Source: CALWOS01 sp963595735
GTDB lineage: Bacteria; Bacillota; Clostridia; Oscillospirales; Oscillospiraceae
Direction: 5' to 3'
NCBI GenBank assembly: GCA_963595735.1
Contig: CAVBJJ010000017.1
Coordinates: 1 to 39,521 of the forward strand
DNA length: 39,521 nucleotides
Shown here: positions 6,211 through 15,321 of the stretch, piece after piece
Numbering within the stretch: the first letter of the stretch is position 1
Layout of the letters: every line of letters begins with the position of its first letter
Notes under the pieces: generated by a model
What the model saw: only the letters and a program-made list of their open reading frames with translations
Told to the model about the DNA's origin: nothing
The model's database searches: none
Made by a program: the position numbers and the translations under genes

Positions 6211-6627
6211 TTATTTTTCCGCATTTTGTTCCCGCGCAATGGTTTTGGCAACCAGCTCCGCGCAGAACTGGATAAATTCATCACAGCGGTGCTGTCCGCC
6301 GGCCGCGCGAATCAGATCCACACAGCGGAGATGTTCATACTTTTCCTTAAAGGTCCGTGTCATCTCCCGCGTCAAGTTCGCGACCCGGGCTTTTGCCTCG
6401 ATATCGTCTCCCTCTACATAGGGCGCCAACACGCCCATGGCCATGATTGCACCGCTCACCGCGCCGCAAAGCTCGCCGCATCGCGCCCCGCCGCCAAAGC
6501 CGCCGCCGATCATCAGCGCCGTTTTCTCATCCAGTCCCAGTGCCTCACTGTTGGCCCCCAGCACGCATTGGGCACAGTTGAAGCCGTCCAGGTGCAGCAT
6601 ACACGCTTTCTTTTCAATTGGTGTCAT
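6211..6627 (-). CDS. C_GCAxxG_C_C family protein (putative redox protein)
   Basis: A 138-residue protein with the family's cysteine pattern: FNCAQCVLG near residue 20, RCGELCGAVSGAIMAMG near 50, a single LRC near 100, and CDEFIQFC near the C-terminus. The family name comes from this C-GCAxxG-C-C spacing; its members are thought to bind a metal or cluster, but the function is unknown. The N-terminus is short and soluble, without signal peptide. AGGAGT stands before the ATG. The gene follows recN by 59 bases and is the last of the minus-strand group before the bidirectional terminator. Confidence 0.8.
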   Translation of the reverse strand: MTPIEKKACMLHLDGFNCAQCVLGANSEALGLDEKTALMIGGGFGGGARCGELCGAVSGAIMAMGVLAPYVEGDDIEAKARVANLTREMTRTFKEKYEHLRCVDLIRAAGGQHRCDEFIQFCAELVAKTIAREQNAEK

Positions 6628-6686
6628 TTTACTCTACTCCTGCATTCCGCTTGTCCATAAAGCCACAGACTTTGGGACAGGCGTTT

Positions 6687-8378
6687 TTATTTCTTGCGGT
6701 GCGCCGCTTTATAGGCATCCCCAGCGGCCAACTGATCCTCCGCCGCCTGCAAAGTCGCCTTTGTGATGTGATCTCCGCCCTGCAGCCGGGCGATCTCCTC
6801 TCTGCGTCCGGCTCTGTCCAGGGGAGTCACACTGGTATAAGCGCGGCCGTCCCGCTCCATTTTGGAAATGGCAAAGTGCGCATCCGCCATCACCGCCAAC
6901 TGCGGCAGATGGGTGATGCACAGCACCTGCTTTTCTCCGGACAGCTCCGCCAGCTTTTCCCCGACCCGCTGCGCCGCAATACCGGAAACGCCGGTGTCGA
7001 TCTCATCAAAAACCAGACTGGGCACGCCGTCCTTTTCCGCAAAAACCCGCTTCATCGCCAGCATGATGCGGCTCAGCTCGCCGCCGGAGGCGATCCGGCT
7101 GATCCTGCCGGGCTTTTCCCCGGCGTTGGCGGACATGAGAAAGCACACATCGTCGCCCCCGGTGGCATCCAATCCCAGCGCCCCCGGCAGCGGCGCAAGA
7201 TGCACCTGAAAGCGCACGCTGGGCATACACAGCTCCTTCAGCTGTCCCTCGATACGCTGCTGCAGCGTTTCCCCTGCCGCCTTTCTGGCGGTGTGCAGGG
7301 CTTTTGCAGCCGTTTTGGCCGCGGCAAGCCGCTTGTCCAGCTCCCCGCGCAGGCGCTCCAGCCTTTCCTGGGAAAAGCTCAGGCTTTCCAATCGCTCCCG
7401 GCTCTCCTCCAGCAGTGCCGCCAGCCCGGCCTCGTCCCGGCCATAGCGCTTTTGCAGCTTTTTCAGCAGCGCCAAACGGCGCTCCAGCCGGTCATACTCC
7501 TCCGGCGAGAAATCCAGTTCTCCGCGAAGATCCCGGATTCGCTCCGCCGCGTCCTGCAGCAGGAACCCGGCCTCCCTGACCGATTTTTCCGCCTCGGCAA
7601 GGGTATCGCTCCATCCGGCGGCACGCTGGAGCCAGGCGTCGGCCTCGTCCGCGCGGGAGATAGCGGCGCTGTCCCCGGCGTACAGACAGGCATAGGCCTC
7701 GTCCATCGCCTCCGTCAACCGGCCGGCGTTTTTCATCAGATCCCGGCGGGCGGACAGCTCCTCCTCTTCCCCAGGATGCAGCGCCGCCTGTTCCAGTTCT
7801 GCCACGATCTGCTCCAGCTGTTCGGTCAGGCGGTCTTTTTCCGCCGCTTCCCGTTCCAGCGTCTCAATCTGCCGCTGGGTATCCCGAAGCGCCTGCCAGG
7901 CCGTCTGCCAGCGGGAAAGCAGCTCCGGCGGCGTGCCAAAACGATCCAGATAGGACAGGTGTTGCCGCTCGTCCAGCAGCTGCCGCCCATCGTTTTGCCC
8001 GTGGATATCCAGCAGCAACGCGCCCAGCCTTTGCAGCTGGGCAGCCGTTACCGCAACGCCATTGACCCGGCAGGTGGATTTCCCTTCCGCCGTGATGCGC
8101 CGCAGCAAAAACAGCTGCCCATTTTCGTCCGTGATCCCGTTTTCCTCCTGCCAGCTTGCAGTTCCCGCCGCATCGAACACTGCCGATACCAGACAAAACG
8201 GCGCACCGGTACGCACCAGCTCCCGGCTGGTGCGTCCGCCCAAAACCGCTTGCAGAGCGTCGATGAGAATGGATTTGCCCGCGCCGGTCTCGCCGGTCAG
8301 AATGTTCAGCCCCGGCGCAAAGCAAATATCGCTTTTCTCGATCACAGCCACATTTTCAATGTGCAGTTCTGTCAGCAT
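6687..8378 (-). CDS. recN: DNA repair protein RecN
   Basis: 563 residues, the normal length for this SMC-like ATPase. N-terminal MLTELHIENVAVIEK leads into the Walker A motif GETGAGKS (~30). Long heptad-rich coiled-coil arms occupy ~160-350, and the C-terminal part has the ABC signature SGGELSRIMLA followed by Walker B LVFDEIDTGVSG and the D-loop. RecN acts early in double-strand-break repair, binding and holding DNA ends. AAGGAG precedes the ATG, and the gene starts 22 bases after argR; the argR-recN order is usual in Firmicutes. Confidence 0.97.
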   Translation of the reverse strand: MLTELHIENVAVIEKSDICFAPGLNILTGETGAGKSILIDALQAVLGGRTSRELVRTGAPFCLVSAVFDAAGTASWQEENGITDENGQLFLLRRITAEGKSTCRVNGVAVTAAQLQRLGALLLDIHGQNDGRQLLDERQHLSYLDRFGTPPELLSRWQTAWQALRDTQRQIETLEREAAEKDRLTEQLEQIVAELEQAALHPGEEEELSARRDLMKNAGRLTEAMDEAYACLYAGDSAAISRADEADAWLQRAAGWSDTLAEAEKSVREAGFLLQDAAERIRDLRGELDFSPEEYDRLERRLALLKKLQKRYGRDEAGLAALLEESRERLESLSFSQERLERLRGELDKRLAAAKTAAKALHTARKAAGETLQQRIEGQLKELCMPSVRFQVHLAPLPGALGLDATGGDDVCFLMSANAGEKPGRISRIASGGELSRIMLAMKRVFAEKDGVPSLVFDEIDTGVSGIAAQRVGEKLAELSGEKQVLCITHLPQLAVMADAHFAISKMERDGRAYTSVTPLDRAGRREEIARLQGGDHITKATLQAAEDQLAAGDAYKAAHRKK

Positions 8379-8400
8379 AACTCCGACTCCTTTTGTCCCC

Positions 8401-8850
8401 TTAGAGCATTTCCTCTATGGCATCGCACAGGCGGTGGGCGCTTTCATTGTCTTTCATCGCCAGAAACGCCGTATCATCCCCAGCCAGAGAACCCACCAGT
8501 GCTGGGATCTCCATGGCGTCCAGCGTAGAGCAGGCTGCGTTTGCCAGCCCCGGCAGGGTCTTGATCACGATCAGATTCTGGGCGACGGAAACACTGGTCA
8601 CGCTCTTTTGGAAAATCGTGCGCAGCCGATCGGCATCCCCGCCGAACTCGCTGCGGTTGGCAGGGACATACCGATAGCTGCCCTTGGGGGACAGCTCTTT
8701 CAGTAGCCGCAGCTGCTTGATATCCCGAGACAGGGTGGCCTGGGTGCTGTGTACGCCCCGCGCCTCCAATTCCTCCATCAGCTGATTCTGGGTCTCGATA
8801 TCCTGTTGGGTAATGATCTCCAAAATCATGCCCTGTCGCTTATTTTTCAT
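8401..8850 (-). CDS. argR: Arginine repressor ArgR/AhrC
   Basis: 149 residues. The N-terminal winged helix has the family's STQATLSRDIKQLRLLK recognition region (~35-50). The C-terminal arginine-binding and hexamerisation domain ends with VGSLAGDDTAFLA, carrying the acidic GDDT pair that binds arginine. It represses arginine synthesis and activates catabolism when arginine is high. Start and nadK stop overlap as TAATG, so the two are translationally coupled. No arg biosynthesis gene is in the window. Confidence 0.95.
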   Translation of the reverse strand: MKNKRQGMILEIITQQDIETQNQLMEELEARGVHSTQATLSRDIKQLRLLKELSPKGSYRYVPANRSEFGGDADRLRTIFQKSVTSVSVAQNLIVIKTLPGLANAACSTLDAMEIPALVGSLAGDDTAFLAMKDNESAHRLCDAIEEML

Positions 8851-9707
8851 TATTTTTCACCCAGCTTTTCATAAACTCTGTCAAAGAAGGTCTTATCGCC
8901 CACCCGCGCCAGGAGCGTTGTGTAGGCCGAGCGATGCACCCGCAGCACATCGCCATCCTGCAGATGTACGATCTCGCCGCCATCCACAGACAGCACGCCG
9001 CGCCCGGTGACCTTTTCCATATGCACGGTGATCTCCCGCTCCGGATTGAGCACCATGGCGCGGGCGGAGAGGGTATAGGGGTTGACCGGAGTCAGCAGGA
9101 TGTTTTCCGCACAAGGCTCCACCAGCGGCCCGCCGGCGGACATGGAGTAGGCCGTGGAGCCGGTGGGCGTGGCTATGACCAAACCGTCGCCGGTATAGTT
9201 CAGCACCGTTCTGCCGTTGCTCATGGCATGGATGCTGATATTGCGGATAACGCCGGAGATGATCGCATCGTTCAGCCCCGTTTCCGCATAGATCTCCTCC
9301 CCGTTGCGGATCAGCTTGACCCGGAGCATCATGCGCTGGCTGAGCTTGATATCGCCGTTGGCGGCCTTAACGACCTCCTCCAACTGATCCCGCTCCAGAT
9401 CCGCCATAAAGCCCTTGTTTCCCAGGTTCACGCCCAAAATAAAGGCCTCGGACTCCAGCGCTGCTCTGGCGACCTGCAAAATCGTGCCGTCTCCGCCGAA
9501 AACCACCAGCAGCCTTGCGCCCTGAATGCCCTCCGCCAGGGGCACGGTTTTCACATCCTCCGGCAGGTCGATATCCAGCGCGTACTTGAAAACCGGACAG
9601 ATAATGGACACATGGCCTGCTGCGGTAAGCAGCTTCTGCACCTTTCTTGCCGCGGCAAAGTTCTTATCCCGGAAGGGATTTGAGCACAATGCAATATGAT
9701 CTGTCAT
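8850..9707 (-). CDS. nadK: NAD kinase
   Basis: 285 residues. It phosphorylates NAD to NADP with ATP or polyphosphate. The diagnostic motifs are VVFGGDGTILQ (GGDG, ~70), the NDAIIS segment (~150) and the glycine-rich GDGLVIATPTGSTAYSMSAGGP region (~175-195), in the usual order. AAGGAGG lies upstream of the ATG. The 100-base gap after tlyA contains a CAGAAC-N6-GTTCTG hairpin and a TATAAT-like box on the minus strand, so an extra promoter for nadK-argR-recN is possible but lacks a well-placed -35. Confidence 0.96.
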   Translation of the reverse strand: MTDHIALCSNPFRDKNFAAARKVQKLLTAAGHVSIICPVFKYALDIDLPEDVKTVPLAEGIQGARLLVVFGGDGTILQVARAALESEAFILGVNLGNKGFMADLERDQLEEVVKAANGDIKLSQRMMLRVKLIRNGEEIYAETGLNDAIISGVIRNISIHAMSNGRTVLNYTGDGLVIATPTGSTAYSMSAGGPLVEPCAENILLTPVNPYTLSARAMVLNPEREITVHMEKVTGRGVLSVDGGEIVHLQDGDVLRVHRSAYTTLLARVGDKTFFDRVYEKLGEK

Positions 9708-9809
9708 GGTAAAAGAGCCTCCTTATTATATCCCGCAGAACCCAATCGTTCTGCAAAAGCGAAATATCCTTCTATTTTTGGTCGGGTTTTTCCCGTAAGT
9801 ATATGGCAA

Positions 9810-10631
9810 TCACGCCTGCTGTTCCGGCGGCTGTTTTTCCTGCCACGCCGCATGAGAAGCGGCCACGACCGCTTCCGCGTCCAGTGCCGTCGGCGTGCCG
9901 CCCTTGACCAGCCAGGCCAGGTATTCGATATTACCCTCCGGCCCCTTGATAGGCGAGAAATCCAGCGCCTGGGGCGCCAGCCCATTTGCCGGCGCAAATT
10001 CCAGAAATCGCTCCAGCACCTCCAGATGGACTGCCGGATCCCGCACGACCCCTTTCTTGCCGACCTTGTCTTTCCCGGCCTCGAACTGGGGCTTGACCAG
10101 GCAGATCACATCCGCCCCGTCCGCCAAAAGCCCGCTGACTGCGGGAAACACCAGCTCCAGAGAAATGAACGCCAGATCCATCACTGCCAGATCCGGCGTG
10201 TCCGGGATCTGCTCGTGGCTCAGATAGCGCACATTGGTGCGCTCCAAAGACACGACCCGGTCATCCGACCGCAGCTTCCAGTGCAGCTGGCCATAGCCCA
10301 CATCCACAGCCCAGACCTTTGCCGCGCCATTTTGCAGCAGCACATCGGTAAAGCCGCCGGTGGAAGCGCCGCAATCCAGACAGCAGCGGCCGGTGGGATC
10401 CACCGGAAAGACCTTCAGCGCCTTTTCCAACTTCAGGCCGCCCCGGCTGACATAGGGCAGTGCTTCCCCTTTCAGACGGATATCCGCCATGGGATCCACT
10501 GCCGTTCCGGGCTTGTCCACCCGTTGGCCGTTCACCAGCACAAGCCCCGCCATAATGGTGGTCTTTGCCCGTTCCCGGCTTGGCACAAGCCCCAGATCAT
10601 ATACAAGCTGATCCAGTCGTTGTTTTTTCAT
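9810..10631 (-). CDS. tlyA: TlyA-family rRNA 2'-O-methyltransferase
   Basis: 273 residues. The N-terminal S4 RNA-binding domain (KQRLDQLVYDLGLVPSRERAKTTIMAGLVLVNGQ) precedes an FtsJ/RrmJ-like SAM fold with DCGASTGGFTDVLLQ (SAM site, ~85-100) and the VWAVDVGYGQL and DLAFISLE motifs. TlyA enzymes methylate C1409 of 16S and C1920 of 23S rRNA; which site applies here cannot be told. The start lies inside dxs: the two genes overlap by 35 bases in different frames, and AGGAGACAGCGG before the ATG plus the intact S4 start support it. The dxs-tlyA-nadK-argR-recN order is common in Clostridia and Bacilli. Confidence 0.93.
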   Translation of the reverse strand: MKKQRLDQLVYDLGLVPSRERAKTTIMAGLVLVNGQRVDKPGTAVDPMADIRLKGEALPYVSRGGLKLEKALKVFPVDPTGRCCLDCGASTGGFTDVLLQNGAAKVWAVDVGYGQLHWKLRSDDRVVSLERTNVRYLSHEQIPDTPDLAVMDLAFISLELVFPAVSGLLADGADVICLVKPQFEAGKDKVGKKGVVRDPAVHLEVLERFLEFAPANGLAPQALDFSPIKGPEGNIEYLAWLVKGGTPTALDAEAVVAASHAAWQEKQPPEQQA

Positions 10632-12471
10632 CCGCTGTCTCCTTTATCCATCTTTCCGCGTCGGCGGCGATGCTTGCGGCATCCAGCCCCAGGCGGCGCT
10701 CCTGTTCCTCCACGCTGCCCTGCAGCACAATGCCGTCTCCCGCATTGCGCAGGGTGGCCTGCAGGGGGATGCCGTTTCTGGCCGCCATGGCAAGCAGCTC
10801 GCGCCCCACGCAGCCGGCGTCCGCCGTGTCCTCCGCGACCAGCAGCCGCCGGGCGCTTCGCAAATGGCCACACAGCGCGGCCTCGTCCAGCGGGGCAAGG
10901 CAATTGAGCTTCAGTACGCCGGCGGAAATGCCCTTTTCCTCCAGCAGCTGCGCCGCCGCCAGCAGGTTGCTGGTCAAAATGCCATAGCCTACCAACAACA
11001 GCTCCCCGCCCTTTCGCAGCAGGCATTGCTTTTCCCCTGCTGTGTTTCCTTTCCAGGCACGTTCCTGCCCCCGGGGGTAGCGCAGCGCCACCGGCCCGTC
11101 CATGGCGACTGCCTGGGTGAGCATTTCCCGCAGTTCTTCGTAGGAAGCCGGCGCCAGCAGGGTCAAATGCGGCACCAGGCGCAAATAGCCCACATCGAAA
11201 ACGCCGTTGTGGGTCTCGCCGTCCCGGCCTACCAGTCCTGCCCGATCCACGCCAAAGATAACATGAAGCCCCAGCAGGGCGATGTCGTGGATCAACTGGT
11301 CAAAGCCACGCTGCAAGAAGCTGGAATACACCGCAAAAACCGGCAGACCGCCCTGCTTTGCCGTTCCGGCGCACATGGCGACCGCATGGGCCTCCGCAAT
11401 GCCAACATCCCGAAAGCGCATCGGCCAGCGGCGGGCGAACTCGCCCAATCCGGTGCCGTCCTCCATGGCGGCGGTCACCGCACAGATCCGCTCGTCCCGC
11501 TGTGCCAATTCCACCAGCGTTTTGCCAAAGCAGGCGGAAAAATCCTGCTTGCCGGCGGGCAGTGCGCCAGTCTCCGGATTGAAGCCGCCCACGCCGTGGA
11601 ACTGGTTCGGCCTGTCCTCCGCCGGGGTATAGCCCTTTCCCTTTTTGGTGATCACATGCAACAGGACGGGACATCGCATTTCCCGCGCCCAGCCCAACGC
11701 CGTTTCCACCAGCGCCTCATCATGGCCATCTACCGGCCCCAGGTAATAGTAGCCCAGGTCGTCGAAAATATTTCCCGGCAGCCAGACCCGCTTGAGGTGT
11801 TCCTTGAGCCGGTGGATCAGGTTATACAGCGGCTTGCACCGCCCAACCGTCTGCCGCCAGACCCGCTTGAAGCGGAGATAGGACGGCTGCACCCGCTGGT
11901 GCGCCAGCAGATAGGCCATGCCGCCCACATTGCGCCCAATGGACATACCGTTGTCGTTGAGGATAACCACCATCGGCTCCCCGCTGCGCCCGGCGTTGGC
12001 AAGTCCCTCGTAGCTCATGCCGCCGGTCAGGGCGCCATCGCCGATCAGCGCCACAACATCGTAATCCTCTCCCGCCTGGGTCCTTGCCCAGGCCATGCCC
12101 AGGGCAACGGAAACCGAGTTGGAGGCATGACCGGCAATAAATGCATCGTGTTCGCTTTCCCCCGGCTTGGGAAATCCGGAAAGGCCGCCCTCCTGCCGAA
12201 GCGTGGCAAAGTCCGCTTTCCGCCCAGTCAATACTTTATGTACATAGCTTTGGTGTCCCACATCGAACACCAGCCGATCCCGGCTGGTGTCATAGACCCG
12301 ATGGATGGCCAGCGTCAGCTCCACCGCGCCCAGGTTGGAGGCAAGATGTCCTCCGCTTTGCGACACATTTTTCACCAGAAAGCGTCGGATCTCTTCCGCC
12401 AGAAGCTCCAACTCCCGCTTGCTGAGTCCTTGCAGATCCGCGGGAGACTGGATGCGATCCAATATATTCAA
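10597..12471 (-). CDS. dxs: 1-deoxy-D-xylulose-5-phosphate synthase
   Basis: 624 residues, full length. It condenses pyruvate and glyceraldehyde-3-phosphate with thiamine diphosphate, the first step of the MEP isoprenoid route. Seen in order: FDVGHQSYVHK (substrate His), GDGALTGGMSYEGLANAG with the downstream NDN of the ThDP/Mg site, the catalytic Glu in RDVGIAEAHAV, DRAGLVGRDGETHNG, and a transketolase C-terminal domain. It is the first gene of its minus-strand operon, with a promoter at 12549-12577. Confidence 0.97.
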   Translation of the reverse strand: MNILDRIQSPADLQGLSKRELELLAEEIRRFLVKNVSQSGGHLASNLGAVELTLAIHRVYDTSRDRLVFDVGHQSYVHKVLTGRKADFATLRQEGGLSGFPKPGESEHDAFIAGHASNSVSVALGMAWARTQAGEDYDVVALIGDGALTGGMSYEGLANAGRSGEPMVVILNDNGMSIGRNVGGMAYLLAHQRVQPSYLRFKRVWRQTVGRCKPLYNLIHRLKEHLKRVWLPGNIFDDLGYYYLGPVDGHDEALVETALGWAREMRCPVLLHVITKKGKGYTPAEDRPNQFHGVGGFNPETGALPAGKQDFSACFGKTLVELAQRDERICAVTAAMEDGTGLGEFARRWPMRFRDVGIAEAHAVAMCAGTAKQGGLPVFAVYSSFLQRGFDQLIHDIALLGLHVIFGVDRAGLVGRDGETHNGVFDVGYLRLVPHLTLLAPASYEELREMLTQAVAMDGPVALRYPRGQERAWKGNTAGEKQCLLRKGGELLLVGYGILTSNLLAAAQLLEEKGISAGVLKLNCLAPLDEAALCGHLRSARRLLVAEDTADAGCVGRELLAMAARNGIPLQATLRNAGDGIVLQGSVEEQERRLGLDAASIAADAERWIKETADEKTTTGSACI

Positions 12472-12548
12472 CGGTAGTTCCCCTCCGTTTTCTTCGTTCG
12501 CAGCCGGGAGCAGTACCGCCCCGCAGCCACTTTTACATATTGTTTTCT

Positions 12549-12577
12549 ATCATACCAAATATGCATTCATTTTTCAA
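12549..12577 (-). promoter_or_regulatory. Promoter of the dxs operon
   Basis: On the minus strand TTGAAA (12577-12572), a 17-base spacer and TATGAT (12554-12549). About 77 bases lie between the -10 and the dxs start codon. Confidence 0.7.
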
Positions 12578-12643
12578 TAGAATTTGTATCTTATTCGCTT
12601 TTTCTCCCGTTCTTCCGGTGCATATGCACGAAAAATGGATAAG

Positions 12644-12673
12644 AAAAATGCGCAGCTTCCGCCGCGCATTTTT
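12644..12673 (-). terminator. Terminator of the spore protein gene
   Basis: AAAAATGCGC (12644-12653) and GCGCATTTTT (12664-12673) form a symmetric stem with T-runs on both sides. It lies 16 bases after the stop codon and insulates dxs. Confidence 0.8.
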
Positions 12674-12689
12674 CGGATATCGCTTGAGC

Positions 12690-12896
12690 TTACTTCTGCA
12701 TTTTGTCCTCGTAGGCCTGGACCATCTTTTTCACCATCTGGCCCCCGACGGAACCGGCCTCCCGGCTGGTCAGATCGCCGTTGTAGCCCTCTCCCAGATT
12801 GACGCCCACTTCCTGGGCGGCCTCCATCTTGAACTTGTCCATCGCCTCGCGGGCATAGGGATTCATAATGCTGTTATTGGTGGAATTCTTTGCCAT
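12690..12896 (-). CDS. Alpha/beta-type small acid-soluble spore protein
   Basis: 68 residues. KFKMEAAQEVGVNL (the GPR protease-site region) and the LTSREAGSVGGQMVKKMV helix are the two conserved blocks of alpha/beta SASPs, which coat and protect spore DNA and are degraded at germination. AAAAGGAG precedes the ATG. The presence of this gene shows the organism belongs to an endospore-forming lineage. Expected regulation is by the forespore factor sigma-G. Confidence 0.93.
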   Translation of the reverse strand: MAKNSTNNSIMNPYAREAMDKFKMEAAQEVGVNLGEGYNGDLTSREAGSVGGQMVKKMVQAYEDKMQK

Positions 12897-12942
12897 TGTT
12901 CTTTCTCCTTTTCATTTTTTGGGACGCCTTGTCCCGACCCTA

Positions 12943-12969
12943 GCATTTGCATTTGCGAAAAACTTATGA
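12943..12969 (-). promoter_or_regulatory. Possible sigma-G-type promoter of the spore protein gene
   Basis: On the minus strand TCATA (12969-12965) and AATGCTA (12949-12943) are 15 bases apart, loosely resembling the G-ATA and CATnnTA boxes of sigma-F/G promoters. No vegetative promoter is apparent there. A short GGGAC/GTCCC dyad follows in the leader. Confidence 0.3.
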
Positions 12970-13083
12970 TTTGTAAGTTATGGAAATTTTCCACGCCTCC
13001 CTTTTCGCTGCGATATTCCCCCTTCCCGTTCTCTTTTTGAGGAAACAATATGTATTATGGCACAAATTTGCACAAAATCCATC

Positions 13084-13112
13084 TTGAAACTTCTTGATTC
13101 ATTTGCTATAAT
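13084..13112 (+). promoter_or_regulatory. Promoter of hppA
   Basis: TTGAAA (13084-13089), 17 bases, TATAAT (13107-13112), followed by AAAGGAG at 13129-13135. Confidence 0.75.
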
Positions 13113-13143
13113 TCATAACAGATAGAGGAAAGGAGTGGTTTTG

Positions 13144-15246
13144 GTGTTAGAAATGCAAAACCTGTTCTGGATTGGTCTGGTCGGCGGCGTTATTGCGCTT
13201 GTCTTTGCGCTGTATCAGGCAAAACAAGTCCACAAGTATTCCGAGGGTACTGACATGATGCGGGAGATCGCTTCCGCGATCCGTGCCGGCGCCAGCGCGT
13301 TTCTCAAGCGCCAGTACAAAACCGTCACCGTAGTGTTCCTGGTAGTCTTTGCCGCGCTGTTGGCGCTGTTCTTTGCCGGCATGGTAGAGAACATCTTCAT
13401 CCCCTTTGCTTTCCTGACAGGCGGCGTGTGTTCCGCGCTGGCCGGCTTCATCGGAATGCGCATTGCCACCTCTGCCAACGCCCGCACGGCGCAGGCCGCG
13501 CACGAGGGGTTAAACCGCGGACTTCGGGTCGCTTTCTCCTCCGGCTCCGTGATGGGCTTTACCGTTGTGGGTTTGGGACTGCTGGAGCTGACGATCTGGT
13601 TCCACATTCTGCATTATCTTGCCCACTATTCCGCTGCTCAAATCGGCGCATCCATGGTCATGTTCGGCGTCGGCGCTTCGTTCATGGCGCTGTTTGCCCG
13701 AATCGGCGGCGGCATCTTTACCAAAGCGGCGGATGTGGGCGCTGATCTGGTGGGCAAAGTGGAAGCCGGTATCCCGGAAGACGATCCCCGCAACCCTGCC
13801 TGCATCGCCGACAATGTGGGCGATAATGTAGGCGATGTGGCCGGCATGGGCGCTGACCTGTACGAATCCTATGTGGGCGCGATCCATGCCACCCTGGCGC
13901 TGGGCGCCGCCGGATTTGCCGCCTCCGGTCTTCAGTGGCGTGCCATGCTGCTGCCGATCCTGCTGGCTACTGTTGGCATCATTGCCTCTCTGATCGGCTC
14001 TTTCCTGGTGCGCACCGGGGAATCCACAGACCAGAAAACCCTGCTGAAAGCCCTGCGCACCGGCACTTACAGCGCCGCGATCATCGCCGCCGTGGCAGAT
14101 ATTCCCGTGACCTATTTTGTAATGGGCTCCATTCGGATGTATATCCCCATTCTGGTGGGTCTTCTGGGTGGTTCCGTGATCGGGTATTTCACCGAGTACT
14201 TTACGGCGGACTCCTATAAACCGACGCAAAATCTGGCCGCTTCCTCGGAAACCGGCGGCGCCACTGTTATTATTTCCGGTTTGGCGCTGGGTATGAAATC
14301 CACTTGCGCGCCGGTGATCGTGGTTGCCGTTTCCGTTCTGATTTCCTTCTTCGCCGCCGGCGGCACCGGCAGCTATACCCAGGGTCTGTACGGCATCGGC
14401 ATCGCCGCTGTGGGTATGCTCTCCACACTGGGCATCACCCTTGCCACAGACGCATACGGCCCGGTAGCGGATAACGCCGGCGGCATCGCCGAAATGTCCG
14501 GTCTGGGAGAAAGCGTCCGGGAACGCACCGATGCGCTGGATTCTTTGGGCAATACCACCGCCGCCACCGGAAAGGGCTTTGCCATCGGCTCCGCCGCGCT
14601 GACCTCTTTGGCCCTGCTGGTATCCTATGTCAATCTGGTCACGGAGCGCGGGGCGCAGGTGAACATTGCCATTGACAATCCCCCGGTGCTGATCGGTCTG
14701 TTTATCGGCGCTATGACCGTATTCCTGTTCTCCGCCATGACGATGGAAGCTGTAGGGCGTTCCGCGCAGTCCATTGTCGTAGAAGTTCGGCGGCAGTTCC
14801 GGGAAATCCCGGGTATCATGGAAGGGAAAACCAAACCGGACTATGCCGCCTGTGTTGATCTGTGTACCCGCTCCGCCCAGCGCGAAATGGTCAGCCCCGC
14901 GCTGCTGGGTATTATTGTCCCCATTGTCACCGGGCTGATTCTCGGTGTCAACGGTGTGATCGGTATGCTGGCCGGCGTCACGGTGACCGGCTTCCTGATG
15001 GCCTGCTTCATGTCCAACGCCGGCGGCGCCTGGGATAACGCCAAAAAGCATATCGAAGCCGGACACCACGGCGGAAAAGGCTCGGAGCAGCACAAAGGCG
15101 CCGTCATCGGCGACACCGTCGGCGATCCTTTCAAGGACACCTCCGGCCCATCCCTGAACATTCTGCTAAAGCTGGTAAATACCATCTCCATTGTGTTCTG
15201 CATTCTGATCATCAAGTGCAATCTGATCGGTGTGTTCTTCCAATAA
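13144..15246 (+). CDS. hppA: Membrane-bound ion-pumping pyrophosphatase
   Basis: About 700 residues with some 16 membrane helices. It hydrolyses pyrophosphate and pumps H+ or Na+ across the membrane. The catalytic loops are complete: DVGADLVGKVEAGIPEDDPRNP, IADNVGDNVGDVAGMGADLYESY, and near the C-terminus GDTVGDPFKDTSGPSLNIL. GNTTAATGKG has Ala where K+-independent enzymes carry Lys, so this is the K+-dependent type; H+ versus Na+ cannot be settled by eye. GTG 13144, 8 bases after AGGAG, is the likeliest start; TTG 13141 is an alternative. The gene is monocistronic, with its own promoter and terminator. Confidence 0.95.
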   Translation: MLEMQNLFWIGLVGGVIALVFALYQAKQVHKYSEGTDMMREIASAIRAGASAFLKRQYKTVTVVFLVVFAALLALFFAGMVENIFIPFAFLTGGVCSALAGFIGMRIATSANARTAQAAHEGLNRGLRVAFSSGSVMGFTVVGLGLLELTIWFHILHYLAHYSAAQIGASMVMFGVGASFMALFARIGGGIFTKAADVGADLVGKVEAGIPEDDPRNPACIADNVGDNVGDVAGMGADLYESYVGAIHATLALGAAGFAASGLQWRAMLLPILLATVGIIASLIGSFLVRTGESTDQKTLLKALRTGTYSAAIIAAVADIPVTYFVMGSIRMYIPILVGLLGGSVIGYFTEYFTADSYKPTQNLAASSETGGATVIISGLALGMKSTCAPVIVVAVSVLISFFAAGGTGSYTQGLYGIGIAAVGMLSTLGITLATDAYGPVADNAGGIAEMSGLGESVRERTDALDSLGNTTAATGKGFAIGSAALTSLALLVSYVNLVTERGAQVNIAIDNPPVLIGLFIGAMTVFLFSAMTMEAVGRSAQSIVVEVRRQFREIPGIMEGKTKPDYAACVDLCTRSAQREMVSPALLGIIVPIVTGLILGVNGVIGMLAGVTVTGFLMACFMSNAGGAWDNAKKHIEAGHHGGKGSEQHKGAVIGDTVGDPFKDTSGPSLNILLKLVNTISIVFCILIIKCNLIGVFFQ

Positions 15247-15262
15247 TGTAGCCCAAAAACCG

Positions 15263-15302
15263 AAGCGCGGCTTTCTGACAAGGAAAGCCGCGCTTTAGTT
15301 CT
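15263..15302. terminator. Terminator after hppA, probably also ending the CRISPR array transcript
   Basis: AAGCGCGGCTTTC (15263-15275) pairs perfectly with GAAAGCCGCGCTT (15283-15295). A T-rich stretch follows on the plus strand; on the minus strand it is followed by CGGTTTTTGG, so it may also stop transcripts leaving the array. Confidence 0.75.
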
Positions 15303-15321
15303 TTATACTTTATATGAATTC

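Noticed and set aside
6618..8528. About 640-codon plus-strand frame opposite recN and the C_GCAxxG gene
   Set aside because: Spans two clear minus-strand genes, Gln/Arg/Pro-rich without domains.
9708..9809. Promoter and hairpin between tlyA and nadK
   Set aside because: TATAAT is present, but TTGCAG lies 20 bases away and the hairpin has no T-run; too weak to list as a feature.
13510..15093. Long open frame antisense to hppA
   Set aside because: Gly/His/Gln-rich composition typical of the complementary frame of a GC-rich membrane protein gene.
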